A DNA stretch of 64,000 nt from Caulobacter sp. (GTDB lineage: Bacteria > Pseudomonadota > Alphaproteobacteria > Caulobacterales > Caulobacteraceae), in the NCBI GenBank assembly GCA_021741355.1, contig JAIOXZ010000007.1, positions 1 through 64,000 on the forward strand, given 5' to 3'. Every line of letters begins with the position of its first letter. Position 1 is the first letter of the stretch. The position numbers and the translations under genes were made by a program. Below, in pieces: positions 45,035 to 53,520 of this stretch. The notes under the pieces are model-generated. The model saw only the letters and a program-made list of their open reading frames with translations, was not told the DNA's origin and did no database searches.

Positions 45035-45835
45035 ATGGCTCGCCGCCTTGCGCTGGTGACCGGCGCTTCCGCCGGCATCGGCGCCGCCTTCGCCCGTATC
45101 TACGCCAGCCACGGCTACGACGTGGCCCTGACTGCTCGCCGGACTGACCGTCTGGAGGCGCTCGCCAGTGAAATCCGCCTGCGCTTCGGGGTCGAGGCGC
45201 TGGTTATCGCCGCCGACCTCGGCGAGCCCGGCGCCGCCGACGCGGTGCTGGCCGAGATCGAGTCCCACGGCCGGGTCGTCGACGCCCTGGTCAACAACGC
45301 CGGCTACGGCCTGCCCGGCGCCTATGCCGACACCGAATGGCCTGACCAGCGGTCGATGCTGCAGGTCATGCTGGTCGCGGTCTGCGAGCTGACCCACAAG
45401 GTGCTGCCGGGGATGGTCGAGCGGAAGTTCGGCCGCATCGTCAATGTCGCCTCGCTCGCGGGGCTTGTGCCGGGTTCCGCCGGCCACACCCTGTATGCGG
45501 CGACCAAGAGCTTCCTGGTGAAGTTCTCCCAGAGCCTGCATCTCGAGAACCAGACGACCGGCGTGCATGTCTCGGCCCTCTGCCCCGGGTTCACCTTCTC
45601 GGAATTCCATGACGTCAACGCCACGCGAGCGCAGATCACCCAGTCGACGCCGGACTGGCTGTGGCTCGGCGCGGACGAGGTCGCCGCCACCGGCTACGAG
45701 GCAGCCGAGGCCAACCGGCCTGTCTGTGTCACCGGCGCGCCCAACAAGGCGATCGCGGCCATTGCAAAGCTGCTGCCCGACGACTGGGCTCTCGCCTTGA
45801 TGGCCAGCCAGGGGTCGCGCTTCCGGAAGGTTTAG
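45035..45835 (+). CDS. SDR family oxidoreductase (DltE-like)
   Basis: This 266-residue classical SDR has TGASAGIG at about 9-16, NNAGYGL near 88, the catalytic serine in NVASLAG, and Y-x3-K in YAATKSF. It is close to the YqjQ/DltE group of broad ketone and aldehyde reductases. Its stop is followed after 15 bases by copy C2 of the 173-nt repeat. Substrate is unknown. Confidence 0.9.
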   Translation: MARRLALVTGASAGIGAAFARIYASHGYDVALTARRTDRLEALASEIRLRFGVEALVIAADLGEPGAADAVLAEIESHGRVVDALVNNAGYGLPGAYADTEWPDQRSMLQVMLVAVCELTHKVLPGMVERKFGRIVNVASLAGLVPGSAGHTLYAATKSFLVKFSQSLHLENQTTGVHVSALCPGFTFSEFHDVNATRAQITQSTPDWLWLGADEVAATGYEAAEANRPVCVTGAPNKAIAAIAKLLPDDWALALMASQGSRFRKV

Positions 45836-45850
45836 GCCGGGTCGCCGTCA

Positions 45851-46023
45851 CCCTCGCGGCGGAATTCGTCCTGATGTCTTGATGAGCATTCTTGCTCCGG
45901 CGGGACCTTCGTCAAGGACGAGCCCGCAGGGCTCGCCGCTGCGCGGCCGCGAAGCGGTCCTTGACCAAGGTCACCGTCCGGAGCGGACCATTCCATCAAG
46001 GCCTTCAGGGCGTATCAGCATCA
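45851..46023. repeat. 173-nt structured repeat, copy C2 (inverted core)
   Basis: Copy C2 has the same length and outer arms as C1. The outer stem pairs 45870-45882 with 45996-46009, and the second stem pairs 45893-45900 with 45978-45985. The 53-base core (45912-45964) matches the reverse complement of the C1 core at 48 of 53 positions. Paired positions differ in a compensatory way: T-A to C-G in the second stem and C-G to G-C in the core hairpin. It lies between convergent SDR and marC genes. Confidence 0.9.
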
Positions 46024-46044
46024 CGCCCGTCGACAGGAAAGCCC

Positions 46045-46743
46045 CTACTTCTCAGCCGAATAGGGCGCCGACACATCCGTCTTGATGATCACGCTGCGGG
46101 CGGTGTCGGCCACGCCGATGATCACGAACTGCACCGCCATGGCGCAGAGGATCAGGCCGAGCACCCGCACGATGATGGTCATGCCGATCCGGCCGAGCAG
46201 CCGCGAGATCAGCGGCGTCATCCAGAAACAGATCATCGTCAGCAGCGAGACGGCGGCGATGACGCCGATCCCGACCGCCATCCCCTCAAGACCCAGGGTC
46301 TTGGCCTCGCTGGCGTAGATGATCACCGTCGATATCGCGCCCGGCCCGATCAGCAGCGGCATGGCGAAGGGCACAATCAGCCGCTCGAAGCGCCGGCGGG
46401 CGTAGGCGCGGGGGCCGGCGTCCTCGGCGCCCTCGGCGGCGTCGGCGAACATCGCCGTGAAGTCGTCGCGCGCCATCTCCAGTCCCATCAGGAACAGGAT
46501 CACCCCGCCGGCGATGCGGAAAGCCGGCAGGGAAATGCCGAAGAACTCCAGCAGCGCCAGGCCGGTGAAGAAGAAGAAGCTCATGAACACGAAGGCGAAC
46601 AGCGCGATGTAGACGGCGACCCAGCGCCGGCCCGCCGCAATGGCGCCGGCCGTGGCCGCCGCGAACACCGGCACGTTGCCGATCGGATCGAGCAGCGCGA
46701 ACAGGGCGACGAAGAAGTTGACGGCGTATTCGGAGGGGGTCAT
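46045..46743 (-). CDS. MarC family NAAT transporter
   Basis: This 232-residue membrane protein of the MarC family has six segments and the FALLDPIGNVPVF motif (about 15-27) and MPLLIGPGAIST (about 128-139). Members were named for multiple antibiotic resistance in enterobacteria, but that role is disputed and the substrate is unknown. The downstream (leftward) neighbour is the 173-nt repeat. Confidence 0.92.
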   Translation of the reverse strand: MTPSEYAVNFFVALFALLDPIGNVPVFAAATAGAIAAGRRWVAVYIALFAFVFMSFFFFTGLALLEFFGISLPAFRIAGGVILFLMGLEMARDDFTAMFADAAEGAEDAGPRAYARRRFERLIVPFAMPLLIGPGAISTVIIYASEAKTLGLEGMAVGIGVIAAVSLLTMICFWMTPLISRLLGRIGMTIIVRVLGLILCAMAVQFVIIGVADTARSVIIKTDVSAPYSAEK

Positions 46744-46802
46744 GCAACCTCCTTAGCCCAAATCACACGAAATCGCCTCCCCCGAGAGGCGGGAGACGCC
46801 GC

Positions 46803-47498
46803 ATGTCCGCCGACCCGCGCCTGATCATTCCGCTCGACCTGCCCAGCCGCGCCGAGGCCGAGGCGATGGTCGAGACGCTCGGCGACAGCGTCGGCTACTA
46901 CAAGATCGGCCTGCAGATGCTGGCCGTCGGCGGCATGGACATGGCGCGCGACCTCAAGGCGCGGGGCCGCAAGGTGTTCCTCGACTGGAAACTGCACGAC
47001 ATCGGGGCGACCGTCGAAAAGGCCACCGCGGCGATCGTCGGGACCGGCGCCTGTGACCTGCTGACGGTCCACGCCCAGCCACAGGTGCTGGCGGCGGCGG
47101 TCAAGGGCCGCGGCGGCGACCGCCAGGCGAAGATCGTCGGCGTGACCGTCCTGACCAGCCTGAACGGCCAGGACCTGGCGCAAATCGGCTACGGCATGGG
47201 CGTCGAACAGCTGGTCGAACGCCGGATCCGGCAGGTGATCGACGCGGGCGCCGACGGCGTGGTCGCCAGTCCGCACGAGGCGGCGCTGGCGCGGCGCATC
47301 GGCGGCCCCGGGTTCCTGGTCGTCACGCCCGGCGTTCGGCCGGACTGGGCGGGCAAGGACGATCAGGCGCGCGCCGCGACGCCGCTGGAGGCCCTGCAGG
47401 CGGGCGCGAGCCATCTGGTCTGCGGCCGCCCGATCACCGCGGCGGCGGACCCGCGCGCCGCGGCCCTGCGCATTGTCGAGGAAATGGCCAGGGCCTAG
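46803..47498 (+). CDS. pyrF: Orotidine 5'-phosphate decarboxylase
   Basis: This 231-residue TIM-barrel enzyme makes UMP from OMP. The catalytic network is D-x-K-x-x-D in DWKLHDI (D61, K63, D66), with phosphate-site residues in the C-terminal GRPITAA motif. It is divergent from marC by 59 bases and stands alone. Its stop codon overlaps the stop of the convergent Gly/Cys-rich gene (47495-47498). Confidence 0.97.
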   Translation: MSADPRLIIPLDLPSRAEAEAMVETLGDSVGYYKIGLQMLAVGGMDMARDLKARGRKVFLDWKLHDIGATVEKATAAIVGTGACDLLTVHAQPQVLAAAVKGRGGDRQAKIVGVTVLTSLNGQDLAQIGYGMGVEQLVERRIRQVIDAGADGVVASPHEAALARRIGGPGFLVVTPGVRPDWAGKDDQARAATPLEALQAGASHLVCGRPITAAADPRAAALRIVEEMARA

Positions 47499-48334
47499 TG
47501 GCAGCAACCACCCTTGCGCGGCTTGCCGCCACCCTTGCCCGGCTTGCCCGGGTGGACGGGCGGCGGACGGTGCGGGGGCGGGCGATAGCCGCGGCCGCCG
47601 CCAACCGTGACCCGCGCACTGGCGCTGGCGTAGGCATAGGACGAGGCGGACGCGCCCGCGTAGGCATAGCCGCCGCCACCACCGCCGCCGCCGGCGTAGA
47701 CTTCCGGCCCGACGCCGCCGCCGCCCCAGAAGAAGCTGTCGCCTAGCCGCACCTCGCCATAGCCCGGTGGGTAGGACGGCGGACAGGACGGCGGCGCGGG
47801 CGGCGTGTAGCCGCCGCCGCAACAGCGGCTGCAGGGCGGAGGACCGGCCGGCGGCCGCGGCGACCCGCCATAGCCGCCCGCGGAACCATAGGCCGTCCCG
47901 CCGGACGCGGCCTGGGCGCCCGAGACCTGGCTCCAGCGGCCGTCCTGATCCTCGACAAAGATCTGCGCTTCCGCCGCGCCGCGCGGATATCCGGCGACAT
48001 AGCCTGCGCGATAGCCCTCTTCGTAGCCGTAGCCGCCGGTCTGGCCATAGCCGCCGCCGTAGCTGTAGCCGCCGCAGGGCCCCGGACAGGCGGGCGGAGG
48101 CGGCGGGGGGGGTGGCAGGGGTTGCGGCGCCGGATGTGGCGCGCGGCTGCAGCAGGTCTCAACCACATAGTAGCCGTAGCCCTGGTCGGGGGCGGGGTGA
48201 GCGGGTGAATACGCCGGAGCGTAGGCAGGGGCGTAGCCGGAGGGCGGCGGCGGCGCCTCGTAGGCGGCGGCGGCCCGCGCGAGTGTCAGAAGGCTGACGA
48301 AGGCCAGCGCGACACGTGAAATCCAGATCATCAT
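47495..48334 (-). CDS. Secreted Gly/Pro/Tyr-rich cysteine-containing protein
   Basis: This 279-residue protein has a signal peptide (about 1-24, ending near AAA) and then low-complexity sequence: Pro/Ala/Tyr repeats (about 26-50), polyproline (about 74-81), Gly/Tyr stretches, a short folded-looking stretch (AEAQIFVEDQDGRWSQVSG, about 120-138), glycine runs and Lys/Gly/Cys at the end (GGCCH). About ten cysteines occur in pairs (TCC, PACPGPC, CSRCC, GGCCH). It matches no family I recognise. It could be an envelope or adhesive structural protein or a metal-binding protein; neither is shown. Confidence 0.65.
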   Translation of the reverse strand: MMIWISRVALAFVSLLTLARAAAAYEAPPPPSGYAPAYAPAYSPAHPAPDQGYGYYVVETCCSRAPHPAPQPLPPPPPPPPACPGPCGGYSYGGGYGQTGGYGYEEGYRAGYVAGYPRGAAEAQIFVEDQDGRWSQVSGAQAASGGTAYGSAGGYGGSPRPPAGPPPCSRCCGGGYTPPAPPSCPPSYPPGYGEVRLGDSFFWGGGGVGPEVYAGGGGGGGGYAYAGASASSYAYASASARVTVGGGRGYRPPPHRPPPVHPGKPGKGGGKPRKGGCCH

Positions 48335-48448
48335 GGCCGCTCCAGCGCCTTGAAGCGGCGAACCTAGGAGCGTGAACGGCAGGAGGCGAACGCTTGCCCC
48401 TGAGGCGCGAGAGGCGCGTGGTTAAACTTCGCGCCTCACGGACAGGAC

Positions 48449-48649
48449 TCAGAAGTCGCTGGCTAGGCCCTTGCGCTCCCAGTCGCCGTAGCGCGTCGGC
48501 TCCAGTCCGGACGGGCCACCCTCTTCCGGCGGCAGAACAGAGGGCGGCGCGGCGGCGCGACGAGCGGCCGCCTCTTGCAGCGCCCGCCGGGCGGCCGGGG
48601 TCAGCACCACATCGGGATTGGCGCCCGGAGGCAGATCGTCGTTTTCCAT
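48449..48649 (-). CDS. sdhAF4: Succinate dehydrogenase assembly factor 4 (DUF1674)
   Basis: This 66-residue protein ends in GLEPTRYGDWERKGLASDF, matching the C-terminal signature of SDHAF4 (R-Y-G-D-W-E-x-x-G...D-F), which binds flavinylated SdhA before assembly into complex II. The N-terminal half is disordered and Ala/Pro-rich. It is far from the sdh genes at 5-10 kb. The start ATG is followed closely upstream by the divergent membrane-protein gene region. Family assignment is strong; function here is inferred. Confidence 0.85.
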   Translation of the reverse strand: MENDDLPPGANPDVVLTPAARRALQEAAARRAAAPPSVLPPEEGGPSGLEPTRYGDWERKGLASDF

Positions 48650-48746
48650 GGAGAAGATTTAACAGAACGCCACCTTGCGAACAACCACAAGCAATGATTG
48701 AAGGGCGGCCCCAAGCCAAACACAACAACATGGGAAGGTTACAACT

Positions 48747-49166
48747 ATGTCACGTTGGCCCAATGCCTATTTCATGGCCGCCAGTCTCTACATTCTGGTC
48801 GGCGTAAACTGGGGCCTCTACATGAGTATTACTCATGATTTCGCCACCGCGCCCGCCCATGCTCACCTCAACCTCCTGGGGTGGGTCAGCATGGCCATCA
48901 TGGGCGGCTTCTATGCTCTGCTGGGTAAGGAAACCCCCGCCTGGCTGGTGAAGACCAACTTCGTGCTGATGAACATCGGCGTGGTCGGCATGATCACCGG
49001 TCTTGGCCTGATGTTCACCGGCAAGGCCGCCATCGAGCAACTGGCCCCGTTCATCGCGGTGAGCGAGATCGCCATTGTCAGCGGCTTCGTCAGCTTCGCC
49101 GTCGCGGTGTTTCTCAGCCTCAGGCTGCGCGTCGCCACCCGCCGGACCCTCGCCCCGGCGGCTTGA
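48747..49166 (+). CDS. Small membrane protein with HAHLNLLGW motif (paralogue 1)
   Basis: This 139-residue protein has four membrane segments (about 8-28, 42-62, 71-90 and 103-126). PAHAHLNLLGWV places H38 and H40 at the start of helix 2. The arrangement recalls heme-copper oxidase subunit I-like or NnrS-like membrane proteins that bind heme or copper, but this short family has no established role. A strong terminator separates it from the paralogue downstream. GGAAGG precedes the start. Confidence 0.75.
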   Translation: MSRWPNAYFMAASLYILVGVNWGLYMSITHDFATAPAHAHLNLLGWVSMAIMGGFYALLGKETPAWLVKTNFVLMNIGVVGMITGLGLMFTGKAAIEQLAPFIAVSEIAIVSGFVSFAVAVFLSLRLRVATRRTLAPAA

Positions 49167-49191
49167 TCGACTGGCCGAACGCTGGTTTCGT

Positions 49192-49218
49192 AACGCCTGC
49201 CCATATCGGGCAGGCGTT
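49192..49218 (+). terminator. Rho-independent terminator between the paralogues
   Basis: AACGCCTGCCC (49192-49202) pairs perfectly with GGGCAGGCGTT (49208-49218) around loop ATATC, followed by TTCGTTT. It lies 26 bases after the first paralogue's stop and before the second, so the two may be differently expressed. Confidence 0.85.
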
Positions 49219-49241
49219 TTCGTTTCTGGGGGAACTTGAAC

Positions 49242-49619
49242 ATGCCACGCGTATCATCCGCCTTCTTCACCATCGCGACGCTCTGTGGTCTCGCCGGCAT
49301 GATCTGGGGGAGCCACATGGGGGCCAGCGGGAATCATTCGATGATGCCCGCCCACGCCCACCTGAACCTGCTCGGCTGGGTCACCCTGGCGATCATGGGC
49401 GGCTACTACGCCCTGCCGGGCGCCAAACCCGGGGTGCTGGCGTGGGTCAATCTGGCTCTTTCGAGCCTGGGGGCCATCCTGATGGCGGTCCTGCTGCCAC
49501 AGGTCCTCACCGCGAAACTCAGCGGCAAGATCATGATGGCCGCCGAGATCCCGGCGATCCTCGGCATCATCTGCTTCCTGATCAGCGTGATCAGCGGCTG
49601 GCGCAAGCCGGCGGCGTGA
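49242..49619 (+). CDS. Small membrane protein with HAHLNLLGW motif (paralogue 2)
   Basis: This 125-residue paralogue of the preceding gene has four membrane segments and the same PAHAHLNLLGWV motif at identical positions (H38, H40), followed by AIMGGYYAL against AIMGGFYAL. Elsewhere the two proteins have diverged, notably in helix 3 and the tail. I choose ATG 49242 (GGGGGA ten bases upstream); TTG 49236 is in frame. It is 43 bases before rsmB. The conserved histidine pair suggests metal or heme binding. Confidence 0.75.
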   Translation: MPRVSSAFFTIATLCGLAGMIWGSHMGASGNHSMMPAHAHLNLLGWVTLAIMGGYYALPGAKPGVLAWVNLALSSLGAILMAVLLPQVLTAKLSGKIMMAAEIPAILGIICFLISVISGWRKPAA

Positions 49620-49662
49620 CCGGCCTCTTGCGCCACCGGCCCGGACAGGGCACGGGGCGCGG

Positions 49663-50946
49663 GTGAGCGAGCATGAAGATATCGGCCTCCCCGCGCGGGA
49701 GGCGGCGGCCCAGTTCCTGGAGGCCGCCCTGTCGCGGCGCGCGGGTCTCGACGAGGCCCTGTCCGTATCAGCCACCCGCGGCCTGCCGCCCCGGGACCGG
49801 GCGCTGGCCCGCGCCCTGACCATGGTCGCCCTGCGCCATCTCGGCGTGATCGACCGGGCCCTGGCGCCGAAGCTCCAGCGCGAGCCGCCGGAGCGGGTCC
49901 GCACCCTGCTGCGGCTGGGCATGGCGCAGCTGTTCTGGATGGACGTGCCGGACCACGCCGCCGTCTCGACCACCGTCGCCATCGCCGACCGGCTGAAGCC
50001 GACCCGGTCGTTCAAGGGCCTGGTCAACGCCATCCTGCGCGGCCTGCAGCGCGACGGCAAACCGGCTGACGATCCCGAGGCCCTCGCGCCGTCCTGGCTG
50101 TTCGCCCGCTGGCAGGCCGCCTTCGGCGACGCCGGCGCCCGCGCCATCGCCGCGGTGATCGCCAACGAGCCGGACACCGACCTGACCGCGAAGGACCCCG
50201 AGGACGCCGAAGCGCTCGCGGCCTTGCTCGAGGGAACGGTCCTCCCGGGCGGTTCGATCCGCACCGCGAAGCGCGGCGACCTCGCCGAATGGCCCGCCTT
50301 CGCCGAAGGCCGCTGGTGGGTCCAGGACGCCGGCGCGGCGATCCCCGCGCGGCTTCTGAACGTCCAGCCCGGCCAGACGGCGCTCGACCTGTGCGCGGCG
50401 CCGGGCGGCAAGACCCTGCAGCTGGCCGCCGCCGGCGCCGAGGTCGTGGCGATTGATCGCTCCGCCGACCGGTTGAAGCGCGTGACCGAGAACCTCGCCC
50501 GGATGACCCTGACCGCCGAGGTCGTCGCCGCCGACGCCCGGTCCTGGACCGACAAGCGGACCTTTGACGCGGTGCTGCTCGACGCCCCCTGCTCCGCCAC
50601 CGGGACTTTCCGGCGCCACCCCGACGTGCTCTGGGCCGCCGCGCCGGGCGACATCGCCAGCCTGGCGGGCGTGCAGAGCCGCATGCTCGACTCGGCGGCG
50701 GACCGGGTGAAACCCGGCGGGCGACTGGTCTACTGCGTCTGCTCGCTGGAACCGGAAGAGGGCGAGGCCCAGATTCGCGGCTTCCTCGCCCGTCGCCCGG
50801 ACTTCGCACTCGAGCCGGTGACGGCGGGAGAGGGCGGCGCGCCGTCGGACAGCGTCTCCTCCGAAGGCTGGCTGCGGATCCTGCCGCATCATCTTGAAGG
50901 CGGTATCGACGGCTTCTTCGCCGCCCGAATGGTCCGCAAGGTCTGA
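49663..50946 (+). CDS. rsmB: 16S rRNA (cytosine967-C5)-methyltransferase-like, RsmB/NOP family
   Basis: This 427-residue protein has an N-terminal NusB-like domain (about 8-135) and a Rossmann methyltransferase domain. SAM binding is LDLCAAPGGKTLQLA (about 243-257). The two catalytic cysteines are in LDAPCSATGTFRRHPD (motif IV) and YCVCSLEPEE (motif VI). It starts at GTG 49663. The NusB fusion is typical of RsmB. It leads a rightward run with rpe and a heparinase-like gene. Confidence 0.92.
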   Translation: MSEHEDIGLPAREAAAQFLEAALSRRAGLDEALSVSATRGLPPRDRALARALTMVALRHLGVIDRALAPKLQREPPERVRTLLRLGMAQLFWMDVPDHAAVSTTVAIADRLKPTRSFKGLVNAILRGLQRDGKPADDPEALAPSWLFARWQAAFGDAGARAIAAVIANEPDTDLTAKDPEDAEALAALLEGTVLPGGSIRTAKRGDLAEWPAFAEGRWWVQDAGAAIPARLLNVQPGQTALDLCAAPGGKTLQLAAAGAEVVAIDRSADRLKRVTENLARMTLTAEVVAADARSWTDKRTFDAVLLDAPCSATGTFRRHPDVLWAAAPGDIASLAGVQSRMLDSAADRVKPGGRLVYCVCSLEPEEGEAQIRGFLARRPDFALEPVTAGEGGAPSDSVSSEGWLRILPHHLEGGIDGFFAARMVRKV

Positions 50947-50986
50947 CCTTCCTTGTTCCGCCGGGCGGCTCCGGTTAGATCAGGAC

Positions 50987-51646
50987 ATGGCCGCCCCGAT
51001 CATCGCTCCGTCCATCCTGGCGTCAGACTTCGCCCGTCTCGGCGAGGAATGCCGCGCCGTCGAGGCCGCCGGCGCCGACTGGCTGCATGTGGACGTCATG
51101 GACGGCCATTTCGTGCCCAACATCACCATCGGACCGGATGTGGTGAAGGCACTGCGGCCGCACGTGTCGATCCCGTTCGACGTGCATCTGATGATCACGC
51201 CGGCCGATCCGTATCTGGAAGCCTTCGCCGCCGCCGGGGCGAACATCCTCAGCATCCATCCGGAGGCGGGCCCGCACCTGCACCGGTCGCTGAAGCGTAT
51301 CCGCGAGCTGGGCTGCAAGGCAGGGGTCGTGTTCAACCCTTCGACCCCGGTGGAATGCGTCGAGTGGATCCTCGAGGACATCGACCTGTTGCTGGTGATG
51401 ACCGTCAATCCCGGCTTCGGCGGCCAGAGCTTCATCGGCTCGCAGCTGAGGAAGATCGAACGCCTGCGCAAGATGATTGACGCCTCGGGCTGCGCCATCG
51501 AACTCGAAGTCGACGGCGGGGTCACGCCGGTCACCGCGCCGCAGTGTGTCGCCGCCGGCGCCACCGCGCTGGTCGCGGGTTCGGCGGTGTTCAAGGGCGG
51601 CCCGAACGCCTACGCCGATAACATCCGCGCCCTGAAGGGCGTCTGA
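50987..51646 (+). CDS. rpe: Ribulose-phosphate 3-epimerase
   Basis: This 219-residue TIM-barrel enzyme interconverts ribulose 5-phosphate and xylulose 5-phosphate. APSILASDFARL at the N-terminus, HVDVMDGHFVPN (metal site), and the C-terminal AGSAVFKG are diagnostic. I choose ATG 50987; the open frame extends upstream through rsmB sequence in another frame. It begins 40 bases after rsmB and ends 10 bases before the heparinase gene. Confidence 0.96.
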   Translation: MAAPIIAPSILASDFARLGEECRAVEAAGADWLHVDVMDGHFVPNITIGPDVVKALRPHVSIPFDVHLMITPADPYLEAFAAAGANILSIHPEAGPHLHRSLKRIRELGCKAGVVFNPSTPVECVEWILEDIDLLLVMTVNPGFGGQSFIGSQLRKIERLRKMIDASGCAIELEVDGGVTPVTAPQCVAAGATALVAGSAVFKGGPNAYADNIRALKGV

Positions 51647-51656
51647 GCCCGGCGGG

Positions 51657-53366
51657 ATGGACGCGCCCCATCTGCCTTCAGCCTCTTCCGCCGCCCTCGC
51701 CCTGCAGGCCGCCGGCGAAAGCGCGCGCCGGCTCGCCGAGCGCGAATGGTTCGGCACGCCGCTGCACCGGCTGATGCTGGCGCGGCCGAGGCCGGACGGC
51801 ATGGCCGCCAATCCCCGCGACCTGCGACCCGTGGAACCGGAAACCGGCCGCCGCATCCTGGGTGGAATCTTCGACATCGGCGGCACGGAGATGGTCGTCG
51901 GGGCCCAGGGCGATCCGTTTGACCGGCCCAGCCCCAGCCGCCGGTTCGCGGTCGCCCTGCACCGCATGGGCTGGATGGCCGACCTGCTGGCCACCGGGGA
52001 CGCGGGGGCGCGGCTCGGCCTGCGACTGGTCACGGACTGGCGACGGGTGTTCGGCCGCTGGAACAGCTTCTCCTGGGGACCGGATGTCCTCGAGCGGCGG
52101 GTGTTCAACCTGGCTTGCGCCGCGCGGCGACTGTCGTCCGGCGCATCGGATGCCGAGCGCGCCGCCCTGCTTGACGATCTGGCGCGGCAGGCCCGACATC
52201 TGTCCGGTATCGGCCAGGCGCCGGAGCGGGCGCTTGAACGGGCGGTCGCGGCCGGCGTGGCCGGCTGCGCGCTCGGCGGCGAGGCCGGCGAACGCCTGAT
52301 CGACCTGTCGGTGAGCCGGCTCAAGCGCGATCTCGCGTCGGTCGTGTCGCACGACGGCGTCCACGCCAGCCGCTCGCCCCAGGCGGGGCTGGAGCTGCTG
52401 TTCGACCTGCTGACGCTCGACGACGCCCTGCACCAGCGCGGCCAGTCGGGCCCTGACGACCTGCCGCGGGCGATTGACCGGCTGAGCGCGGCGACGCGGT
52501 TCTTCACCCTGCCTGACGGGCGGCTGGCCGATTTCCAGGGGGGCGAGGCTGTCGGACCGCGCCGCATCGCCGCCGCCCTGGCTCACGAGGAGGGCGGTCC
52601 CCGCGTTCGCGGCCGCGCGCCGCACGGCGGCTTCGAGCGGCTGGAATCGCCGGGCATGGCGATCATCGTCGACGCCGGCCTGCCGGCCCGGGGCCGGTGG
52701 AGCGCGACGGCCTGCGCCCAGTCGGCGGCGATGGAGATCGTCTGCGGGACCGACCGGCTGATCGTCGGCTGCGCCTGGACGGCCGACTCCGGCGCCTCGC
52801 ACGCCCTGCGCCTGACCGACGCCTCGTCGACGGCGAACCTGGCGGACATGTCGGCCGGCCAGCCGCTGCGCGGCTTCGCCGCCGCCGCCCTCGGACCCCG
52901 TCTGATCGGCGCGCCGCGCAAGGTTGAAGTGAAGCGGCATGACGCCGAGGCCGCCGCCTGGCTGGAGGTGTCGCACGACGGCTGGGTCAAGCGTTTTGGC
53001 CTGATCCACGAGCGCAAACTGTACCTCGACCGGTCGCTCGAGGAACTGCGCGGCGAGGACGGCTTCCGCCCGCAGGTCGAGAAGACCCAGGACGGCCCGC
53101 GCCGCTACATGCCCTTTACCGTGCGCTTCCACCTGCACCCGGACGCCCGCGCCTCGCTTGCCCGCGACCACAAGAGCGTCCTGCTCAAAGGGCCGTCGGA
53201 GCAGGGCTGGTGGCTGCGCAACGACGCCATCGAGGTCTCGGTCGAGCCGTCGCTACACGTCGAGAACGGCGTCCAGCGCCGCACCGTCCAGGTCGTGCTG
53301 CGCGGCCAGGCCAGCGACGACAAGGGCGGCCGGGTACGCTGGAAGCTGTCGCGGGCGGAGGGGTGA
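51657..53366 (+). CDS. Heparinase II/III family protein
   Basis: This 569-residue protein has a helical toroid N-terminal half (about 60-300) and a C-terminal beta-sandwich (about 330-565) as in heparinase II/III-like polysaccharide lyases. RWNSFSWGPDVLERRV lies in the helical half. There is no clear signal peptide, unlike secreted lyases, so the substrate may be internal or the start may be misplaced. The family pairs with rpe and purH in Caulobacter-type genomes. Family B repeat begins two bases after the stop. Confidence 0.88.
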   Translation: MDAPHLPSASSAALALQAAGESARRLAEREWFGTPLHRLMLARPRPDGMAANPRDLRPVEPETGRRILGGIFDIGGTEMVVGAQGDPFDRPSPSRRFAVALHRMGWMADLLATGDAGARLGLRLVTDWRRVFGRWNSFSWGPDVLERRVFNLACAARRLSSGASDAERAALLDDLARQARHLSGIGQAPERALERAVAAGVAGCALGGEAGERLIDLSVSRLKRDLASVVSHDGVHASRSPQAGLELLFDLLTLDDALHQRGQSGPDDLPRAIDRLSAATRFFTLPDGRLADFQGGEAVGPRRIAAALAHEEGGPRVRGRAPHGGFERLESPGMAIIVDAGLPARGRWSATACAQSAAMEIVCGTDRLIVGCAWTADSGASHALRLTDASSTANLADMSAGQPLRGFAAAALGPRLIGAPRKVEVKRHDAEAAAWLEVSHDGWVKRFGLIHERKLYLDRSLEELRGEDGFRPQVEKTQDGPRRYMPFTVRFHLHPDARASLARDHKSVLLKGPSEQGWWLRNDAIEVSVEPSLHVENGVQRRTVQVVLRGQASDDKGGRVRWKLSRAEG

Positions 53367-53367
53367 G

Positions 53368-53485
53368 TGCGTGGTTCGAGACGCTCGGCTGATGCCTCGC
53401 TCCTCACCATGACGAACCTCCATGAAGCCCGCACCTCTACGTCATCCTGAGGAGCGAGCCTCAAGCGAGCGTCTCGAAGGACGCA
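53368..53485. repeat. Family B palindromic repeat, copy 1
   Basis: Arms 53368-53384 and 53469-53485 (TGCGTGGTTCGAGACGC against GCGTCTCGAAGGACGCA) pair at 15 of 17 positions, with a second internal stem (GCTCCTCACCATGAC/GTCATCCTGAGGAGC). A second copy lies at 56179-56296. The right arm abuts the purH -35 element. Confidence 0.85.
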
Positions 53486-53513
53486 TTGACTCCCCCGGCC
53501 CGGCCCGTATTTT
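53486..53513 (+). promoter_or_regulatory. Probable purH promoter
   Basis: TTGACT (53486-53491), 16 bases, then TATTTT (53508-53513). It immediately precedes the ZTP-type riboswitch, leaving the whole aptamer in the transcript. It starts one base after the family B repeat. Confidence 0.55.
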
Positions 53514-53520
53514 CCGCCTC

